64,000 nucleotides of DNA, from assembly GCF_036323735.1 (NCBI RefSeq), contig NC_086021.1:160936976-161000975 (forward strand), given 5' to 3'. The notes under the pieces were generated by a model, which did no database searches, was not told where the DNA came from, and was given only the letters and a program-made list of their open reading frames with translations. Of the stretch, positions 1-12,613 are shown piece after piece. The translations under genes and the position numbers were made by a program. Positions within the stretch are counted from its first letter, which is position 1. Each line of letters begins with the position of its first letter. The DNA comes from Rattus norvegicus (taxonomy: Eukaryota > Chordata > Mammalia > Rodentia > Muridae).

Positions 1-2340
1 GCCCCACCCCCACCCCGTAGAGTCCAGATTAGGGTAGTTTCCAAGATATGGCTTCAAGGCCAAGCCCATGGAGATCCAGGCATGTGGACAGGCATAAACA
101 TCAGCCCCAAGCTATGCCGGTGCAAAGACCTATCCAGGTCACAGCCCCACCAAGTGTTATGCTGCTGACCAACCACCATGACAGTGCTCATGGGCTGCAG
201 GGCCCATGTCTGGGTGCTCAAGTGTCCCCATGGTTATCTAAGAGTCAGATGTTAGACCATTACAGCAAGTCAACCCTGCCATCTCTGTTTCCAAGGAAAG
301 AGGGTCAGAAAGTGCCAGTTTCCCCATACCCAAGGCCCCTCAAATATGCACAAGGTAAAACCCATATTCCAAACCAAGGGCATCTGCAGTTGAGATCACT
401 CAGCAGCCACTAGCCATACCTCAAGTTCTCCATGGTCACATGGGACGTGGTACTATACCAGACAGACTGGGCCAGAGCATGCCCAAACACAGAAGAGCCT
501 CACCGGAACAGCCAGACATCTCAAGACAACGCTCTCCACTGTGTGCCTGTGTGCCAGACGCTCACAGCTACTTTCCTACCACCTCCAAGAGCCTGAAAGC
601 CACTGTTACCATTTTGTAGCTGGGAAAACTGAGACTCTGGGAAGTGACTTCCTTAGGTCACAGAGATTTAAAAAGCAGACTCCCATGAAGCCTAGCTTGA
701 ACACACTAATTCCTACCACATCACTTCTCCACGTACCACACAGACAGACAGACAGACAGACACACACACACACACCCTATATCTCGTCTCACTATATCCA
801 TTGGTACCATATAACTTACTGTGGATATGAATCTTTCTTTCTTTGCTGTCCCCAACTCCAAAAATGTCAGCTCCACGAGGGCACAGGTTTTGGCTGCTTT
901 GTTCACTGAGTCTCAGCTTCATGATGTGGCTCTCAACACATGCTAGATATTCCACAAGTGTGTCCTGAACTAAAATGCTCACGGGAGTCAGCTGAGGACC
1001 AGCACACCAGTCAACTAGAGTGGCCCCGCCCACCACAGGCGGATAGGTCCAGGGTGAGGGGTGGAGTGTCACTAGCACCAGCAAACCAAGACTAGCTTTC
1101 TCTAGGTTTTTAACTGTGAGCAAATTCCATCACCATTTTAAAACGACAAGTAGTACAGGGCAAGCATAGTATGTCTACAGATCTATCTGCTCTCCCCAGC
1201 CCCCACGGAAGTTTTGGGGGATAGGAGGAAGGCTTCTCCCAAGGCTTAAGAGGTTGTTGGGCAGAAAAAGAAGGCTGGCCCACACAAACAGACCCTCAAC
1301 TGACCTTAAGTGGTTTAGGTCTAGCCAGCAGAACTGTTAAGAGTCCTGTTCAGGTAGCCAGATCCTGCCTCACCTCCCTAGCCCCCACATCTGCTCTGCC
1401 ACCCAAACCAGTCCAACCCGTTGGTGGTGGCTGAGGCAGTTCCCTCCCCGACATCACCTGGGAAAGAGGAAGGAGGTCAGAGGGGCAGGGCTAGGGCAGA
1501 AGCTCCCCCCACCAGCACCTTGCTTTTATACCCACCACCTAACACTACAAAGAAATGGGGGGGAGGCAGATTGTGTTCCCAAGCCTGGTCTGGTAGACAC
1601 CAGGGTCCCCGTTCTCCCACCAGCCTTGCACCTCGCACAAGAGGCAGCTCTTAAAAGACTGTTCCTCTACCTATTAAACCCAGTTAAAAATAGACCTCCC
1701 TGTGCCTTCGGGTCACCGCTGGAAAGATCAAACGGGTTCGCAGCACCTGAAAAATGGGCAGCGCTCCCGAAACCAGACGCACTGTCATAAACTGAGGCTC
1801 TGACTGTGGAGTTGGCAGACTCCGCCCCCTCCGAGGGTCTCTAAGTCCGATCCTGGAGGGCAGGACCTAAGCCCAGCAGGGACAAAGGAGACAGCTGGTA
1901 AGAGCTAATCACAATGAGCCAGCCGATCCGCACCAACACACGTCACAGGGGCCCCTCCAAGAGGAAACTAAGATCCCGGTCGCCAAATGAGATTTAACGT
2001 CTCCCTTGAGGTCTCTTTTCACCGCGGGCTTCCAAATGCTGCCGCAAATGGTCCGAAAAGCACCAACCTTGAGCCTTTCTGGTCACTATTCCAGTGCCGT
2101 AGCCCGACTTCGTCCCTCCCTCAGGCTCCCAAGGAGTAAGTAGATCAGGGCTCCAGGAAAGCCCCTAGTTTTGGTTTCGAGTCGTCCTCACTTGGAGGCA
2201 ATCCTGGAGACTCAGGCGGTGAGGCTTGAGCTGAGCTAAGACTGTGTGACCCCCCTCCCCTCATCTGCTATCTCTCTCTGAGCAGGAGTCGGCCCTCGGC
2301 TCGAATACAGACTGAAGACAATCCCTGATGTGCCCCTCAC
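1..2340. other. Intergenic or intronic DNA, little recognised
   Basis: No gene, tRNA or young SINE is recognised. A short (CAGA)n(CA)n tract lies at 741-775. Short ORFs here have no familiar content. Confidence 0.5.
741..775. repeat. (CAGA)n/(CA)n microsatellite
   Basis: Five CAGA units run directly into about seven CA units. Confidence 0.9.
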
Positions 2341-2360
2341 CCCCAAGCACCGCAACATAC

Positions 2361-2620
2361 CTGGCTGTGCAAGCCGCCTCCTTCCAGCAGCCTGCACGCC
2401 TCCCGCCCACCTGGTTCAGGTAGCTGGCTTTTGCGCAATTTCCGGGGCCTGGCAGGTGAACCTGCCGGCTGGGAGTGTTCCAGGAGAGGGAAGGAGGGCC
2501 AGGCAGTGACCGAAATGGGCGACAGACAGCCCGGTGTGGAAACCTAGCCGGAATAGCGCCCCCAGGCTCACCCAGCCGGGCTCTTATGCGACTTGGAGCC
2601 TGTACAGCCGGCAACACAGC
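2361..2620 (-). promoter_or_regulatory. GC-rich patch with a strong minus-strand splice donor (possible alternative first exon)
   Basis: On the minus strand a near-ideal donor CAGCCAG|GTATGT ends a possible exon at 2361. The 250 bp upstream (plus 2361-2620) are locally enriched in CpG. With the 8.24-8.55 kb block this would make two alternative first exons for one minus-strand gene lying to the left. No TATA box or known coding sequence is seen. Confidence 0.3.
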
Positions 2621-2639
2621 TGATGGAATTGGGCTGGGT

Positions 2640-4955
2640 TCTCTCTGATGTCCCCGGCCAGGCACGGGAAAGTGCTCTTTCTGGGCTTTTAATCTTTCCG
2701 TGATTAAACGAGGTGCAGTGAGCATTAGTGTGGTCTGGGTAGGCTTCCTATGAGGCAACTCCATTGTCATCAAGCTGACTAATGGAAACCCCAGTCAGGC
2801 CAGGCTGAGTCACTTTCCTAAAGTTGACGAAGGGGTTTGGGGGATGGGGCCTGGGAGGTCCAACCTGGCCACTTTCCCTCCCACCACTCCTAAAATGACA
2901 CCCTTTTCTCCTGTGTGCCCGCAGGTGGCTGGGTCACAGTCCCATGAACAAGAGTGGGACCTTGGGGGACAGCCCACCATGAGCTCTCAAGGCTTGAGGT
3001 TGACTGCAGATTTGTGCCAGCTGGGAGGATAAAGAGGTACAGCCACAGCACAGTGGCATGAGATGGCCCATTTAACCCTTGAACAGCAGGACCACCAGAA
3101 AGTGGGCAATCTGAAACCCATTATTTCACTCCAACCCTACATGGGGGGATCCCTGGCAGGGGTCCGCCTGTACCCTCTGCCAGTCCAAGCCTTCTGTCAC
3201 TTTCCAGGGTATTGTGAGGTCCAGGGGAAGGAGATGCCCACCAAGCCCTCAGATCTCAGGGGCCGGGGGGGAAAGCACTCCTGTATCCAGGTGGAGGCTG
3301 CCCCGGGACTGGAGGGGAGGAGACAGGAAGTGGTCCTGTCCACTTTCCTTCCCTCTGAGCACTGCTGCTCCCTCGGGTCCTGGCTATTAATGGGACTGGG
3401 ATACAAGTCATCCGACATGGCTTGCCAGCTCCCTCACTGCCTGGACCTAGCTGGGATAACAAAGAAACAAGCTTGAAGCTGGCCTTGGGCACTAACTGGA
3501 AACTACAAAGACTGCACTTGTGGGGGTGAAGCACGGGTCATTTCTTTGGCAGCAGACATTGTTTGAAGCTTTTTGTTGTTGCCATCAGTAGAGGATGGGT
3601 GTTTGTTTTAAACAGGGTTTTACAGGACAGTACAGGCCAGTCTGGAACTCTCCATCCTCTTGCCTGGACAATCCTTCTGGAGCTACATGGTGCACACCGC
3701 TGTGCCTATCTCAAATTATTCGTGAACTCATTGAGACCATACAGCCAGCAAATGACAAAATCTGGATTTGAGCCCAGACTTGGACATGGGAAGGAGAGAA
3801 GCAAGAGACCGAATGTGCCTCCTGGGAAATCCGTCAGACCCCACAGACAGCTTGCTTGGGCTCCATAAAGGAGCTGCCACCTATGGAAACACATACAGCT
3901 ATGTTTGGGGCTGCAGCTCCCTCAGCTGTTTCATGGGACAATGATGACAGTGTCTTCCTAGCAGATAACACTTCACTGCTGCGCTTGACTGCCATACACT
4001 CCCAGGGATAAACTCCAGCCCCCCATACAGCCCTCCAGTCTCTGCCCACCCCATCCACACTGTCATTCCTGGCCCGGCCACAAAGCCCTCTTAGCTAATC
4101 CTTTACAAAGGTCTTTCCTGCCCCAGGGCCTTTGCACCAACTGCTCTCTGTCTAGACCCTTATTTTAGATGTCGCCCCTCTGAGGTCCCTCCCTGTCTAC
4201 CCCAGAGAGGCCCCTTTGTTCCCTCACAAAACACCTTGGCATTCCCAGTGTTCACTTGTGATTTCCCAGCTGCCCACTGGACTGAGCCCCACCCTTCTGC
4301 TGTGTGTCTTCCTCCCAGAAACAAACGGGAAGAAGCATCACTGACCAAGAGGCTAGAGGGGGCCCAGGCCAGCATCAAGATACACATGAAACACACACAG
4401 ACTTCTGGATGTCAATCACACTCTAATTTCCAAAGGAAGAAAAGAGGGGGAGGGGGAGGAGACGAGGAGGAGAGAGGAGCATAGAAAAGCCCTGGTCCCC
4501 AGCACAGTGCCTTGTAGGAGGATTTGACAAGATCTTGGTAATCAGCTGGTTCACTGGTCATTTCTCCCCCCTTGTAATTAATAATTAGCTGGGGGTACAG
4601 GGAGAGACCTGAGTGCCAAGTCTCCCCTAAGCTACCACATTACTCTGCCTTTCCACAAACAGTCCTCTGCCAGCCTTCCATCAACCCTGTCCCAGTCGGG
4701 ACACTTCCAGCCATGCCCTTTTCTCCCTCCAAAGATACAGAGCCAATATCTTCAGGGCTCCGTCCCATCCAAACCTCCAGTGCAGGGAGCGTCTCCATAC
4801 CTGTTTTCCCCACTATAAAACAGGCCCAAGGCAGGGCCACTTCCAAGTGAGAGCCATGATGACTGTTGGACAAGAAGCTCCTCCAGAGCCCAGCAAGACA
4901 AGAGCAGCAGTTTGGTGCAGTCAGTTGACTGCCCTTCCACATGGAAGAAAACAAA
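2640..4955. other. Mostly unique non-coding DNA
   Basis: No gene is recognised. A worn antisense B1-like piece (about 3604-3708, with an ACAGGG block and GGCCAGTCTGGAACTC) and a purine-rich GGA tract (4436-4481) are the only repeats I can name. Confidence 0.45.
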
Positions 4956-5033
4956 GCCGGCCATGGGGGCCCATACCTTAATCCCAGCACCAGGAGGCTG
5001 AGGCAGGAGGATCATGAGTTCAAAGCCAGCCTG

Positions 5034-5083
<50 letters not shown>
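4956..5083 (+). repeat. B1 SINE fragment running into (CA)n
   Basis: 7SL-type landmarks are TTAATCCCAGCACCAGGAGG, GGCTGAGGCAGGAGGATC and GAGTTCAAAGCCAGCCTG. From 5034 a pure (CA)n of about 50 bp follows. Confidence 0.85.
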
Positions 5084-5087
<4 letters not shown>

Positions 5088-5104
5088 TTTACAGAGCGAG
5101 TGAA

Positions 5105-5640
5105 TGCAAGAACTATGTTCAACATCACTTCACTGGACCATTAACTAGAAGTCAAAATCCCAGCAACAGTGTCACACCCATTAGCACAGATCCTACCCAA
5201 AACATTATGATGTTATTAAGTGTTGGTGAGGAAGGGCGACCTTAGAACCCTGTTCAGTGGTGATGAAGTGACAACCACAGCAGACTTCTAAACACTCATT
5301 TCAAAGAACCTACAGTGTTCGAACACTCATCCACAGTGTGCATGCTGGCAGAAACGCTCGCATGGAGTCCCCAGCAGTCATTAGTCACCACAGCCGAGGG
5401 CGTGCACAATGCAAGTGCCCACCAATGAACGAATGGGTAAAGAGACGTAACCACACACGTCCAGTCGGCTATTCGGTCTTTAAGAGGGAGAGCTGACTGA
5501 TGTGCTATAGTAGGAATGGAACATGAAGACGGTAAGCTGAGTCCAGGCAGACAGTGACTGCATGCTTCTGTGTATAGAGTCAAAACACCAGAACGGGGTA
5601 GGGTGGCAGTGCGGGGGGCGGGGGGGAGTGAGAGTGGGAA
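5105..5640 (+). mobile_element. Ancient LINE-1 fragment
   Basis: Much-decayed similarity in order to mammalian L1 ORF2 3' end: GTTGGTGAGGA, a CCACCAATGAACGAATGGGT block, TATTCGGTCTTTAA and a GGAATGGAACATGAA-type stretch. It is too diverged to code. Confidence 0.55.
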
Positions 5641-5644
5641 ATGA

Positions 5645-5800
5645 CTGGTAAAGTTAGGGCGAGGGAGATGACTTGGGGTAAAAGTACTTGCCATGCAAGC
5701 CTAGTGATCCGAGTTCAGTCCCCTGGCCCCACAGTGGAATGGGAGAACTGACTCCTCTAAGTGTCTTCTCGAGTGCCTGCTGTAGCATATGTATCCATGA
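5645..5800 (+). repeat. tRNA-derived SINE (B2/B3-like), old
   Basis: It has a GAGATGACTTGGG block, a GTACTTGCCATGCAAGCC block and GATCCGAGTTCAGTCCCC (B-box-like region). Confidence 0.55.
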
Positions 5801-6834
5801 AATAAAAGCAGAAATCCCTCATTTCGCAGAGTGGAGGGAAATCAGAGCTCACACTGGTAAAGTTCTCAGCCCGGGACAAGGGTTCCAAGCCCAGGCAGTT
5901 GTGTGTCCCCTCTTCCCAGTAGATTTCTAGGGTTGATCATTTTATGATAGTTTATCCGCCCCACCTGCTTTTCTGTCCTGGCTCAGGTTTGGTAGCCAGG
6001 GAGGCCTCTGGCTGCTGCAGAAGAGGATCAAGAAGGTTCCGGACAGTGGGGAAGAGCCAACACAGCTGTCCAGGTCAGACACCCGACCGGGCATTCTCCA
6101 GGGCAGGCCAGGTTCCAAGCTATTTCTGGAGTTTTCACCAGGCTCATGCCCTGGCCTGCCCAGGAGTCAGCCTTGCTCAGAGTAGCTTTGCACAAATCTC
6201 AGGAAGAGAGTTACAAGTGGGCCGCCATGGGAGGGGCAGGGATGCCTAGGACAGTGAGCTCCTGCATGAATCCTTCCCCCAAACACTCTCCACTAACAAA
6301 GTCTGGGGCTCAGTTTGCACCCTGACAAGATGGGAACAAAGGCAGACTTGCAGTGAAGGAGAGAGGGAGAGAGGGAGAAAGACTAACAAACAAGGCCTTA
6401 GGGAAGGGCCTGACACTGAAGGGAAGGTGAGGCTTGAATTAGGCCTGTGGCCACACCCACTTCCTGTCCTACAGTGCCTTCTGCCTTGGCTTGAACTCAC
6501 AGCTCAGAATGTGAAGAAACTTGCCCAAACTCACAAAGCCAATGACAAACCACAGGTAGGGCAGTGACCTCATAACTTTCTGCAAATGTAATCACTGTCT
6601 GTGGCTTCTCAATTAGTTGACCCACAGTCCACGATTAGGATTGACTGCGATGCCCATCGTGCTGTGTATATAATTCCCACCCAGACCCTTTGCTCAGTAA
6701 TCCACGTTCCTCTTGGTGCCGCATGAGTATCTAAGGAGTTTCTGATTATTTCCCATCAGTCCCTACTGATGGCCACTCTGTGTCTGTCCACAGCACCTGT
6801 CATTTTGCATAGAGTGAGGTAGCTGGATGGGGGA

Positions 6835-6835
<1 letters not shown>
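5801..6835. other. Non-coding DNA, nothing recognised
   Basis: Only short ORFs with no familiar content. A purine-rich GAGAGGGAGA patch lies near 6359-6378. Confidence 0.4.

Positions 6836-6890
<55 letters not shown>
6836..6890. repeat. (GT)n microsatellite
   Basis: An uninterrupted run of about 27 GT units. Confidence 0.97.
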
Positions 6891-6892
<2 letters not shown>

Positions 6893-7196
6893 TAACAGTG
6901 CCTATGCTGGCTCTGCTGGCCAGAGTCCACCTGAGTGACACCACCCTATCCTGCTCCACCCCCCCCCCCAGTACAATACACACCAAATGGCCAACAGATG
7001 TTGGCTTTGATCATCTTGAGTCTGCAAGTTTGGGGCACCCTGATAATTTGTGCCCGTGTTAAGCATCTCACGTGCCTGACACATTCCACTGGGGAAGATA
7101 ATAAACCGCCTAATAAGATACCTCGTGCATAATATGGAACAGACGCTACTGAGAAAAGCAGGACACTCAGGGAGGGACCAGGCTACAGGAAGCTTG

Positions 7197-7376
7197 ACGA
7201 TGTGGAAAGAAATGAGGCAGCGGTATAACTCATCTAGTAGACGCTCGCTTAGCAGAAACCAAGCCCTGGGTTCTATCCTGAAAAGGCATAAAACTGGTGT
7301 GCAGGTGGCACACGCTTGTCATCAGAGGACGCTGATTTAGGAAGATGGAGAGTTCAAGACCAGCCTGGTATAAATA
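7197..7376 (+). repeat. B4-type SINE (ID-like head plus B1-like tail)
   Basis: An ID-like part (CTCATCTAGTAGACGC then CAAGCCCTGGGTTC) is followed directly by a B1-like part (GGTGGCACACGCTTGTCATC, GAGTTCAAGACCAGCCTGG). Confidence 0.6.
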
Positions 7377-8236
7377 GTAAGAATGAGGCCAGCTAGGGCC
7401 ATACAAAAGTTAGGGTGGGGAGCATGACACAAACACAGATGGACAAACACAGATGGACAAACACAGCTCCTCCAGGGCCAGAATGAGGCTCAGAGAAAGG
7501 GTAGTTCCCCTCAGGAGAGATCCTTCATCGAATGGGCGATTCCCTGTATCAAGAACTGAAGACGATTGCATAGTTAAGTCTGTGACTTTGAGCAAGAGCC
7601 TCAACTTCTCAGAACCTCAGATTCCCCACCTACGAAAGAAGATCAACAGCAGGAGAGTAGATAAAAGTACAGCCTAAATTAGATGCTCCACTTGGGAGGG
7701 CCTGACCCTGCACCCAACTCTAAAGTCCAATTCCAGCAACTCTGGCTTAGAGGCACCTCCAATGCATACAAGCGCAGGCGGGCGGGCGCGCACAGACCCA
7801 CATGACTTCCAGAGCCTTTGGATCTGTAGTCCTAGGGAATCCACCCTGCCCCGCCCCTTCCCCCCAAGGAGGGCCCTCAAAGCGGGAAGCCCTGGAACTC
7901 CAGACTCTTTAGGCAGAAAGCTTCCAATGGGGAGGGAAAGACTATATTCTGAAGGGGAACTCCAAGGGCCGGTAGGGCAGGGTTGCCTAGTCAGGAGATC
8001 CCCTGAGCCATGTCCTCCCAATAGGCCCCTGAAAGAGTAAGCCGGTGGGGTACTCTGATTTGCTAGGAGCGGGGGCTGCAAGATGGGACAGTGGAACAAC
8101 CTGGATTCTCTGCTGGCCCCCCTGGGCTGGACACTAGACATGAGCTCTCCTCTGTCGACCCCCTATGCTGAAACACTTGCCCGGGTTGATGCGTGGACAC
8201 TGCCTAAGGACCCCCGCCCCCTTACCCCATGCTCAC
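7377..8236. other. Non-coding DNA leading into the GC-rich block
   Basis: No gene is recognised. A (GGGC)-like patch lies at 7776-7790. Overlapping ORFs on both strands in 7.6-8.8 kb reflect base composition and have no familiar domains. Confidence 0.4.
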
Positions 8237-8550
8237 CCGCAGCCCACGCCCGGAGGAATCCCGCTCCTCGCTGGCTGCAGAGGCTGACAGCTGATGGTCC
8301 CCGCGGACCTGAGGAGGTCACAGCGTGTGGAGACCGGTCGGCTCTTCCGAGCGAGAGGTCCCGGCCGTCCCACAATCCCGCCGGGAGACCGTCCCCAGGG
8401 CCCAGAGGAAAGGGAAGTGAGCCCGCCGTCCCCGTCGCTGCAATGGTTCGCCCCGGACTTCCTGATTGGCCGGTCGCTTCCGTTCGAACGGCGCGCCAGC
8501 CGGGTTGCCAGGCAACATCAGGAGCGGCAGATGCAACCCAGCGGCTGCTG
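8237..8550 (-). promoter_or_regulatory. GC-rich promoter and possible minus-strand non-coding first exon (candidate Fam110a)
   Basis: This CpG-rich block has an inverted CCAAT box (ATTGG at 8465-8469), ETS-like TTCC motifs and an RFX X-box at 8504-8516. On the minus strand a usable donor CTGCGG|GTGAGC ends an exon at 8237. In human, FAM110A lies head-to-head with SLC52A3 (from memory), so on this orientation its 5' exons should be on the minus strand to the left. No FAM110A coding sequence is inside the window. Gene assignment rests on synteny only. Confidence 0.4.
8504..8516. promoter_or_regulatory. RFX X-box palindrome
   Basis: GTTGCCAGGCAAC is a full two-half-site X-box with a 1-bp spacer, matching GTNRCC-N-RGYAAC. 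Such sites in CpG promoters are bound by RFX1-3 and are common at ciliary genes. Confidence 0.65.
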
Positions 8551-8704
8551 CCCTGAGCCCAGCTGGTCGCTCGGCCTTCCGGCTGCCCAGGCCTTGGCAG
8601 ATCTTTCTTCTCCTCTTCCAGCTGGATTTCCTCGGTCTCCAGCTGCAAGCAAGGGTTGCTAGTCCCAAATTTGTTTGGTTTTGCACAGACCCTAGTACCA
8701 ACAT

Positions 8705-8940
8705 TTTTGAGTTTTGAGGCAGGGCCTTGACACATAACTGGCCGCAGCCTCCGTGATACTAGGATTTTAGGTCTATACCACACCTGACCCTCTCTTCACT
8801 TTTTTTTCTTTTTGAGACAGGGTCTCACTAAGTTGCCCAGGCTGACCTTAAATTCATGCTTTTGTCTCAAATTTGCTATATCTGCCTGCCTCAGTACATC
8901 TACCCATGAGTTGGTATTAAATGCCCAGCCACCAAGCTGG
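8705..8940 (-). repeat. Two old antisense B1-like fragments
   Basis: The first (8709-8790) has GAGGCAGGGCC and GATACTAGGATTTTAGG. The second (8801-8935) has TTTTTGAGACAGGGTCTCAC and GCCCAGGCTGACCTTAAATT. Both are diverged 7SL-type sequence on the minus strand. Confidence 0.6.
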
Positions 8941-9394
8941 ACCCTACTCCCAACTCAGCAGCTACCTCTTTGTGTGTTTTCCCACAATCCTCTTTCCCTG
9001 TCTGTTCCCCTAACTGCAATGATAAATCAGTTTTTAAATGCACACATCAGTAGTTCCCACGGTGCTTATCAAAACCAGATCAGTTATAGTATAGAAGTCC
9101 GTCCTGGGAAGAAGCTGAATTGAGTTTTCTACATAATTCTTCTCAGTACTCATGACCTAGCTCCGAGGTACCTACCTTCAATTGTCTGAACTTTCCAGTT
9201 GGAAATATTATACAGTAACTTACAACGATGCGGTTAAATAACATTTAAGAACAATGGAAGAATGTTAAGGAAGTGTCATGTTTTAAACACAGTTCAAATC
9301 ACTCCGTACAACACAAATAGATAATATATAACCATGCTCTTCATGTAATAAACCTATCCCATTTACAATAACACCAACTAATTTTTACATTTAA

Positions 9395-10170
9395 ATTATA
9401 CTTTTATTCATCTTTGAGAATTTCATACACACACACAATGTATTTTAATCATATTTACTTTACCCTCCTCCCCTTAACTCCTACATCCACCCTCACTTCC
9501 TCCTTTTTTGTTTTTTTATACGCCACCGAGTCTAATCTGCCCATCTATTCGTGGCAGTAGGGCCATCCACTGAACCATGATCAAACGGTCAAGGGCTGCA
9601 ACCTTGTAAAAACACGGACTTTCTTTTCTCCAGAAACATTCAGCTGTTCCTAGCTCCTCAGTTCAGGGTAGGGGCTCATAAGCCTCTCCCGTCTCTGTGC
9701 TGCAATGTTAACTGGCTTGATCTTGTGCAGACAACCACAGCTGCTGTGGTTCACAAGCACAGTGGCCCTGCAGCACCGGTAAGAGTCTGTTTTGCTCTGT
9801 TCCTTTCTGCTCGCTGGCTCTTACGCTCCTTAAGTCTTGATTCGATACAGATTTGACACTTGTGGCAGAGCACTCCACAAACTCTTGTTCCCATCTGTGC
9901 ACCACTGGGCAAAAGTAACACATAGTTCCCAAAAACAACATTTTGTACCTTGCAGACCTCCTTTGGATCGTGTGGCCATTTTTGTAAGATCCCACACTCA
10001 CTTCTTACAACTTGGTGCCCCATACAGGAGCTTTTTCTCTATGGCCAAAGGTCTTGGGGATCAGATTCCTGTCCTGGGAGCTGCATTCTGCTTCTGCTGC
10101 ACCCTTGCAGTGGCCCTGGGTGGGGAGACACTCTCCGGCTCCAGAACTAACAGAAACCTAAAAAGTCAAA
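9395..10170 (-). mobile_element. Rodent LINE-1 3' region, antisense
   Basis: It has the pattern CTTTGAGAATTTCATACAC, AATGTATTTTAATCATATT and a C/T-rich stretch typical of the 3' untranslated end of older rodent (Lx-type) L1 read in antisense, then the downstream L1 tail with GCTTGATCTTGTGCAGACAA. No L1 ORF is intact. Confidence 0.55.
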
Positions 10171-10524
10171 AGTAGATCAGCGACTTAGAGCTGAGGGTCC
10201 ACAGAGAGTGCCACAGCAACCAGGCAACCTCACGTAGGAACCAAGTGGATTATAACGTACTGCCTTGGTGGATGAAGGTGGGGGTGGTGAGAATGTGACT
10301 AGGGTGACTGTCATAAGGTCACTCTGAGAATGGGGAACAGAGGTCCTAGAAACCTCCAGTGCAGGGGCACTGAGTACATCCAGGCAGGACCAAGGTAAGG
10401 ATCGGTGAGGATTCTCCCTCTGACACTCCCGTAGCTCATCAGGGTGGATGTGGAGGCTCTGTGAATATAGGTCCCAAACCAAGATAAACGATAAAAGATC
10501 TGAGGCCCATAGGAATAAGATTCT

Positions 10525-10735
10525 TAACAGATGGCTAAGCAGTAACGAGCGCTAGCTGGTCTTCCAGAAGACACAGGTTCAGTTTCCAGCAGCTACACAG
10601 AGCCTCACACCATCTGTAACTGCAGTTCCAGGGGATCTGATAGTCTCGCATGGCCTCAGACTCGGCCATATGCCTGCCTCTGATTCCCGAATGCTGGGAT
10701 TAAAGGCATGAGCCACCACCTCTCAGTAATCCAAA
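10525..10735. repeat. B3-like SINE (+) abutting a B1 fragment (-)
   Basis: A plus-strand tRNA-type part (GGCTAAGCAGTAACGAGC, CAGGTTCAGTTTCCAGCAGC, CCATCTGTAACTGCAGTTCC) ends near 10655. An antisense B1 piece with AATGCTGGGATTAAAGGCAT follows at once. Confidence 0.7.
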
Positions 10736-11529
10736 TACATGGTTTAAAAGGACGATGTTCTCCCAATTAGTCCTCTGGGGCACAGGCTCTGGGTAGCTAT
10801 TTCCTGTAACAAAGTCAAGCTGAGGACTCAAATAGATAATAGGTGGTGACCGACCAATCGGATCAAGTCCTCGGACCTTACTCTATTCCTGTGCTGATTT
10901 GATATTAGTATTGAGTGTTCTCTTCTCTAGTGAGAAGAGGGGGTAAGAAGAAAGGTCTCTTGAGAAAAAAATCTTCCCTGAATACATGTGTCATGGTAGC
11001 CGACGAAAGATTCCCCAGCCAACAACCCATCAAGGCCACACCACCAGGAGGAAAATTGACTACCCTGGTCCTAGAATACAGAAAAAGGCCTTTAGGGTGC
11101 AACAGGAGAAAGAAGAGGGTCAGAATTCCCAGAGAGTGGAGAATCAGATGAGAAAGTACTTGGTGTTAGACACAGAAGAGCACTCTGGGACACGAGATGC
11201 TAAAATTACATTTGGTAGCTAACATCTGGCCAGACATCGCAGGAAAGTTACAGAAGACTGGAGGGTGGAGGGTCAGAAACTTGAGTTATGGAGGCCTATG
11301 TTAACAAAGAGTGAAGAAAAGCAAGAGCAAAAGCTTTCAAAGTCTACTAAAAAACAAGCCTCGCAGTAAAGCGGGACCCAGGAACTTAAGGTCCAAGTCA
11401 GCAGGCAGGGGAGCCCTGTCTCAGTTTTCTTCTCTGTTGTATTAACCCACTGACCATAATCAAGTGTGGGAGGCAGGGTGCTGTTGGCTTCACTTATGGG
11501 TCCCAGTCCCTCACTGATGGAAATCAGGG
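10736..11529. other. Non-coding DNA, nothing recognised
   Basis: Short overlapping ORFs on both strands without familiar content. Confidence 0.4.
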
Positions 11530-11594
11530 CTGGAACTGAAGCAAAGACCATGGAGCTGCTTACCGGCTTGCTTTTCGTGGCTTCCTGTTTGCTT

Positions 11595-12067
<473 letters not shown>

Positions 12068-12320
12068 TTAATTCAAAAACTGCCTCACTGATAGATTCGC
12101 CTCCAGGCCAATGTGACGGAGATGTTTTCTCAGTTGAGATTCCCTCTTCCCAGAAGACTCTAGGTTGGGTCAAGTTGAAAGAAACAAACTAACAAAAACA
12201 AACTGAAAAGGGGACTAGTACAAGAAAATTCCACGGAGAAAAGAGAAAACAGTGTTATAAATGTACGTGGAGTGGAAGGATAGTTCAAAGGGGATTGCCC
12301 TGTCCTTAAAAAAAAGGGGG

Positions 12321-12419
12321 GGGGCTTGGGGATTTAGCTCAGTGGTAGAGCGCCTACCTAGGAAGCACAAGGCCCTGGGTTCGGTCCCAGCTCCGGAAAA
12401 AAGAAAAAAAAAAAAAAAA
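12321..12419 (+). repeat. ID element (BC1-type SINE)
   Basis: The body runs GGGGATTTAGCTCAGTGGTA to CCTGGGTTCGGTCCCAGCTC with an A-rich tail. The internal A box and B box of the tRNA-Ala-derived Pol III promoter are clear. Confidence 0.95.
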
Positions 12420-12613
12420 CCTTCTCTCAGAAAAAAAAAAAAAGATTCCTTTTCAGCAGGTTCTAGTGGGGATGCCCCATTGATCTACAAGTGGGAGCGA
12501 GGGAGAGGGACTGATTTTTCTGGCTGTTTTGCGGGCTGTGTGCTGCTCCCTGTTCTAGCTAGACCAGGAAGAATGGCTTCTGCCCTGCAGAATTGCACTG
12601 ACAGAATTAACAC

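Noticed and set aside
1..8236. Fam110a coding exon
   Set aside because: None of the frames contains the expected single large coding exon; only possible 5' non-coding exons are inside the window.
8083..8783. Long overlapping ORFs on both strands of the GC-rich block
   Set aside because: Opposed 157- and 206-codon ORFs covering each other are a base-composition effect of CpG-rich promoter DNA; no recognisable protein.
10210..10235. Second RFX X-box (GCAACCAGGCAACC)
   Set aside because: Only one half-site is correct; the other half is in the wrong orientation for an X-box.
12457..12613. Possible internal exon: TTTTCAG acceptor, ATG in good context, AACAC|GTAAGT donor
   Set aside because: The acceptor is built from a SINE A-rich tail, the 14-codon reading is unfamiliar, and no partner exon is visible.
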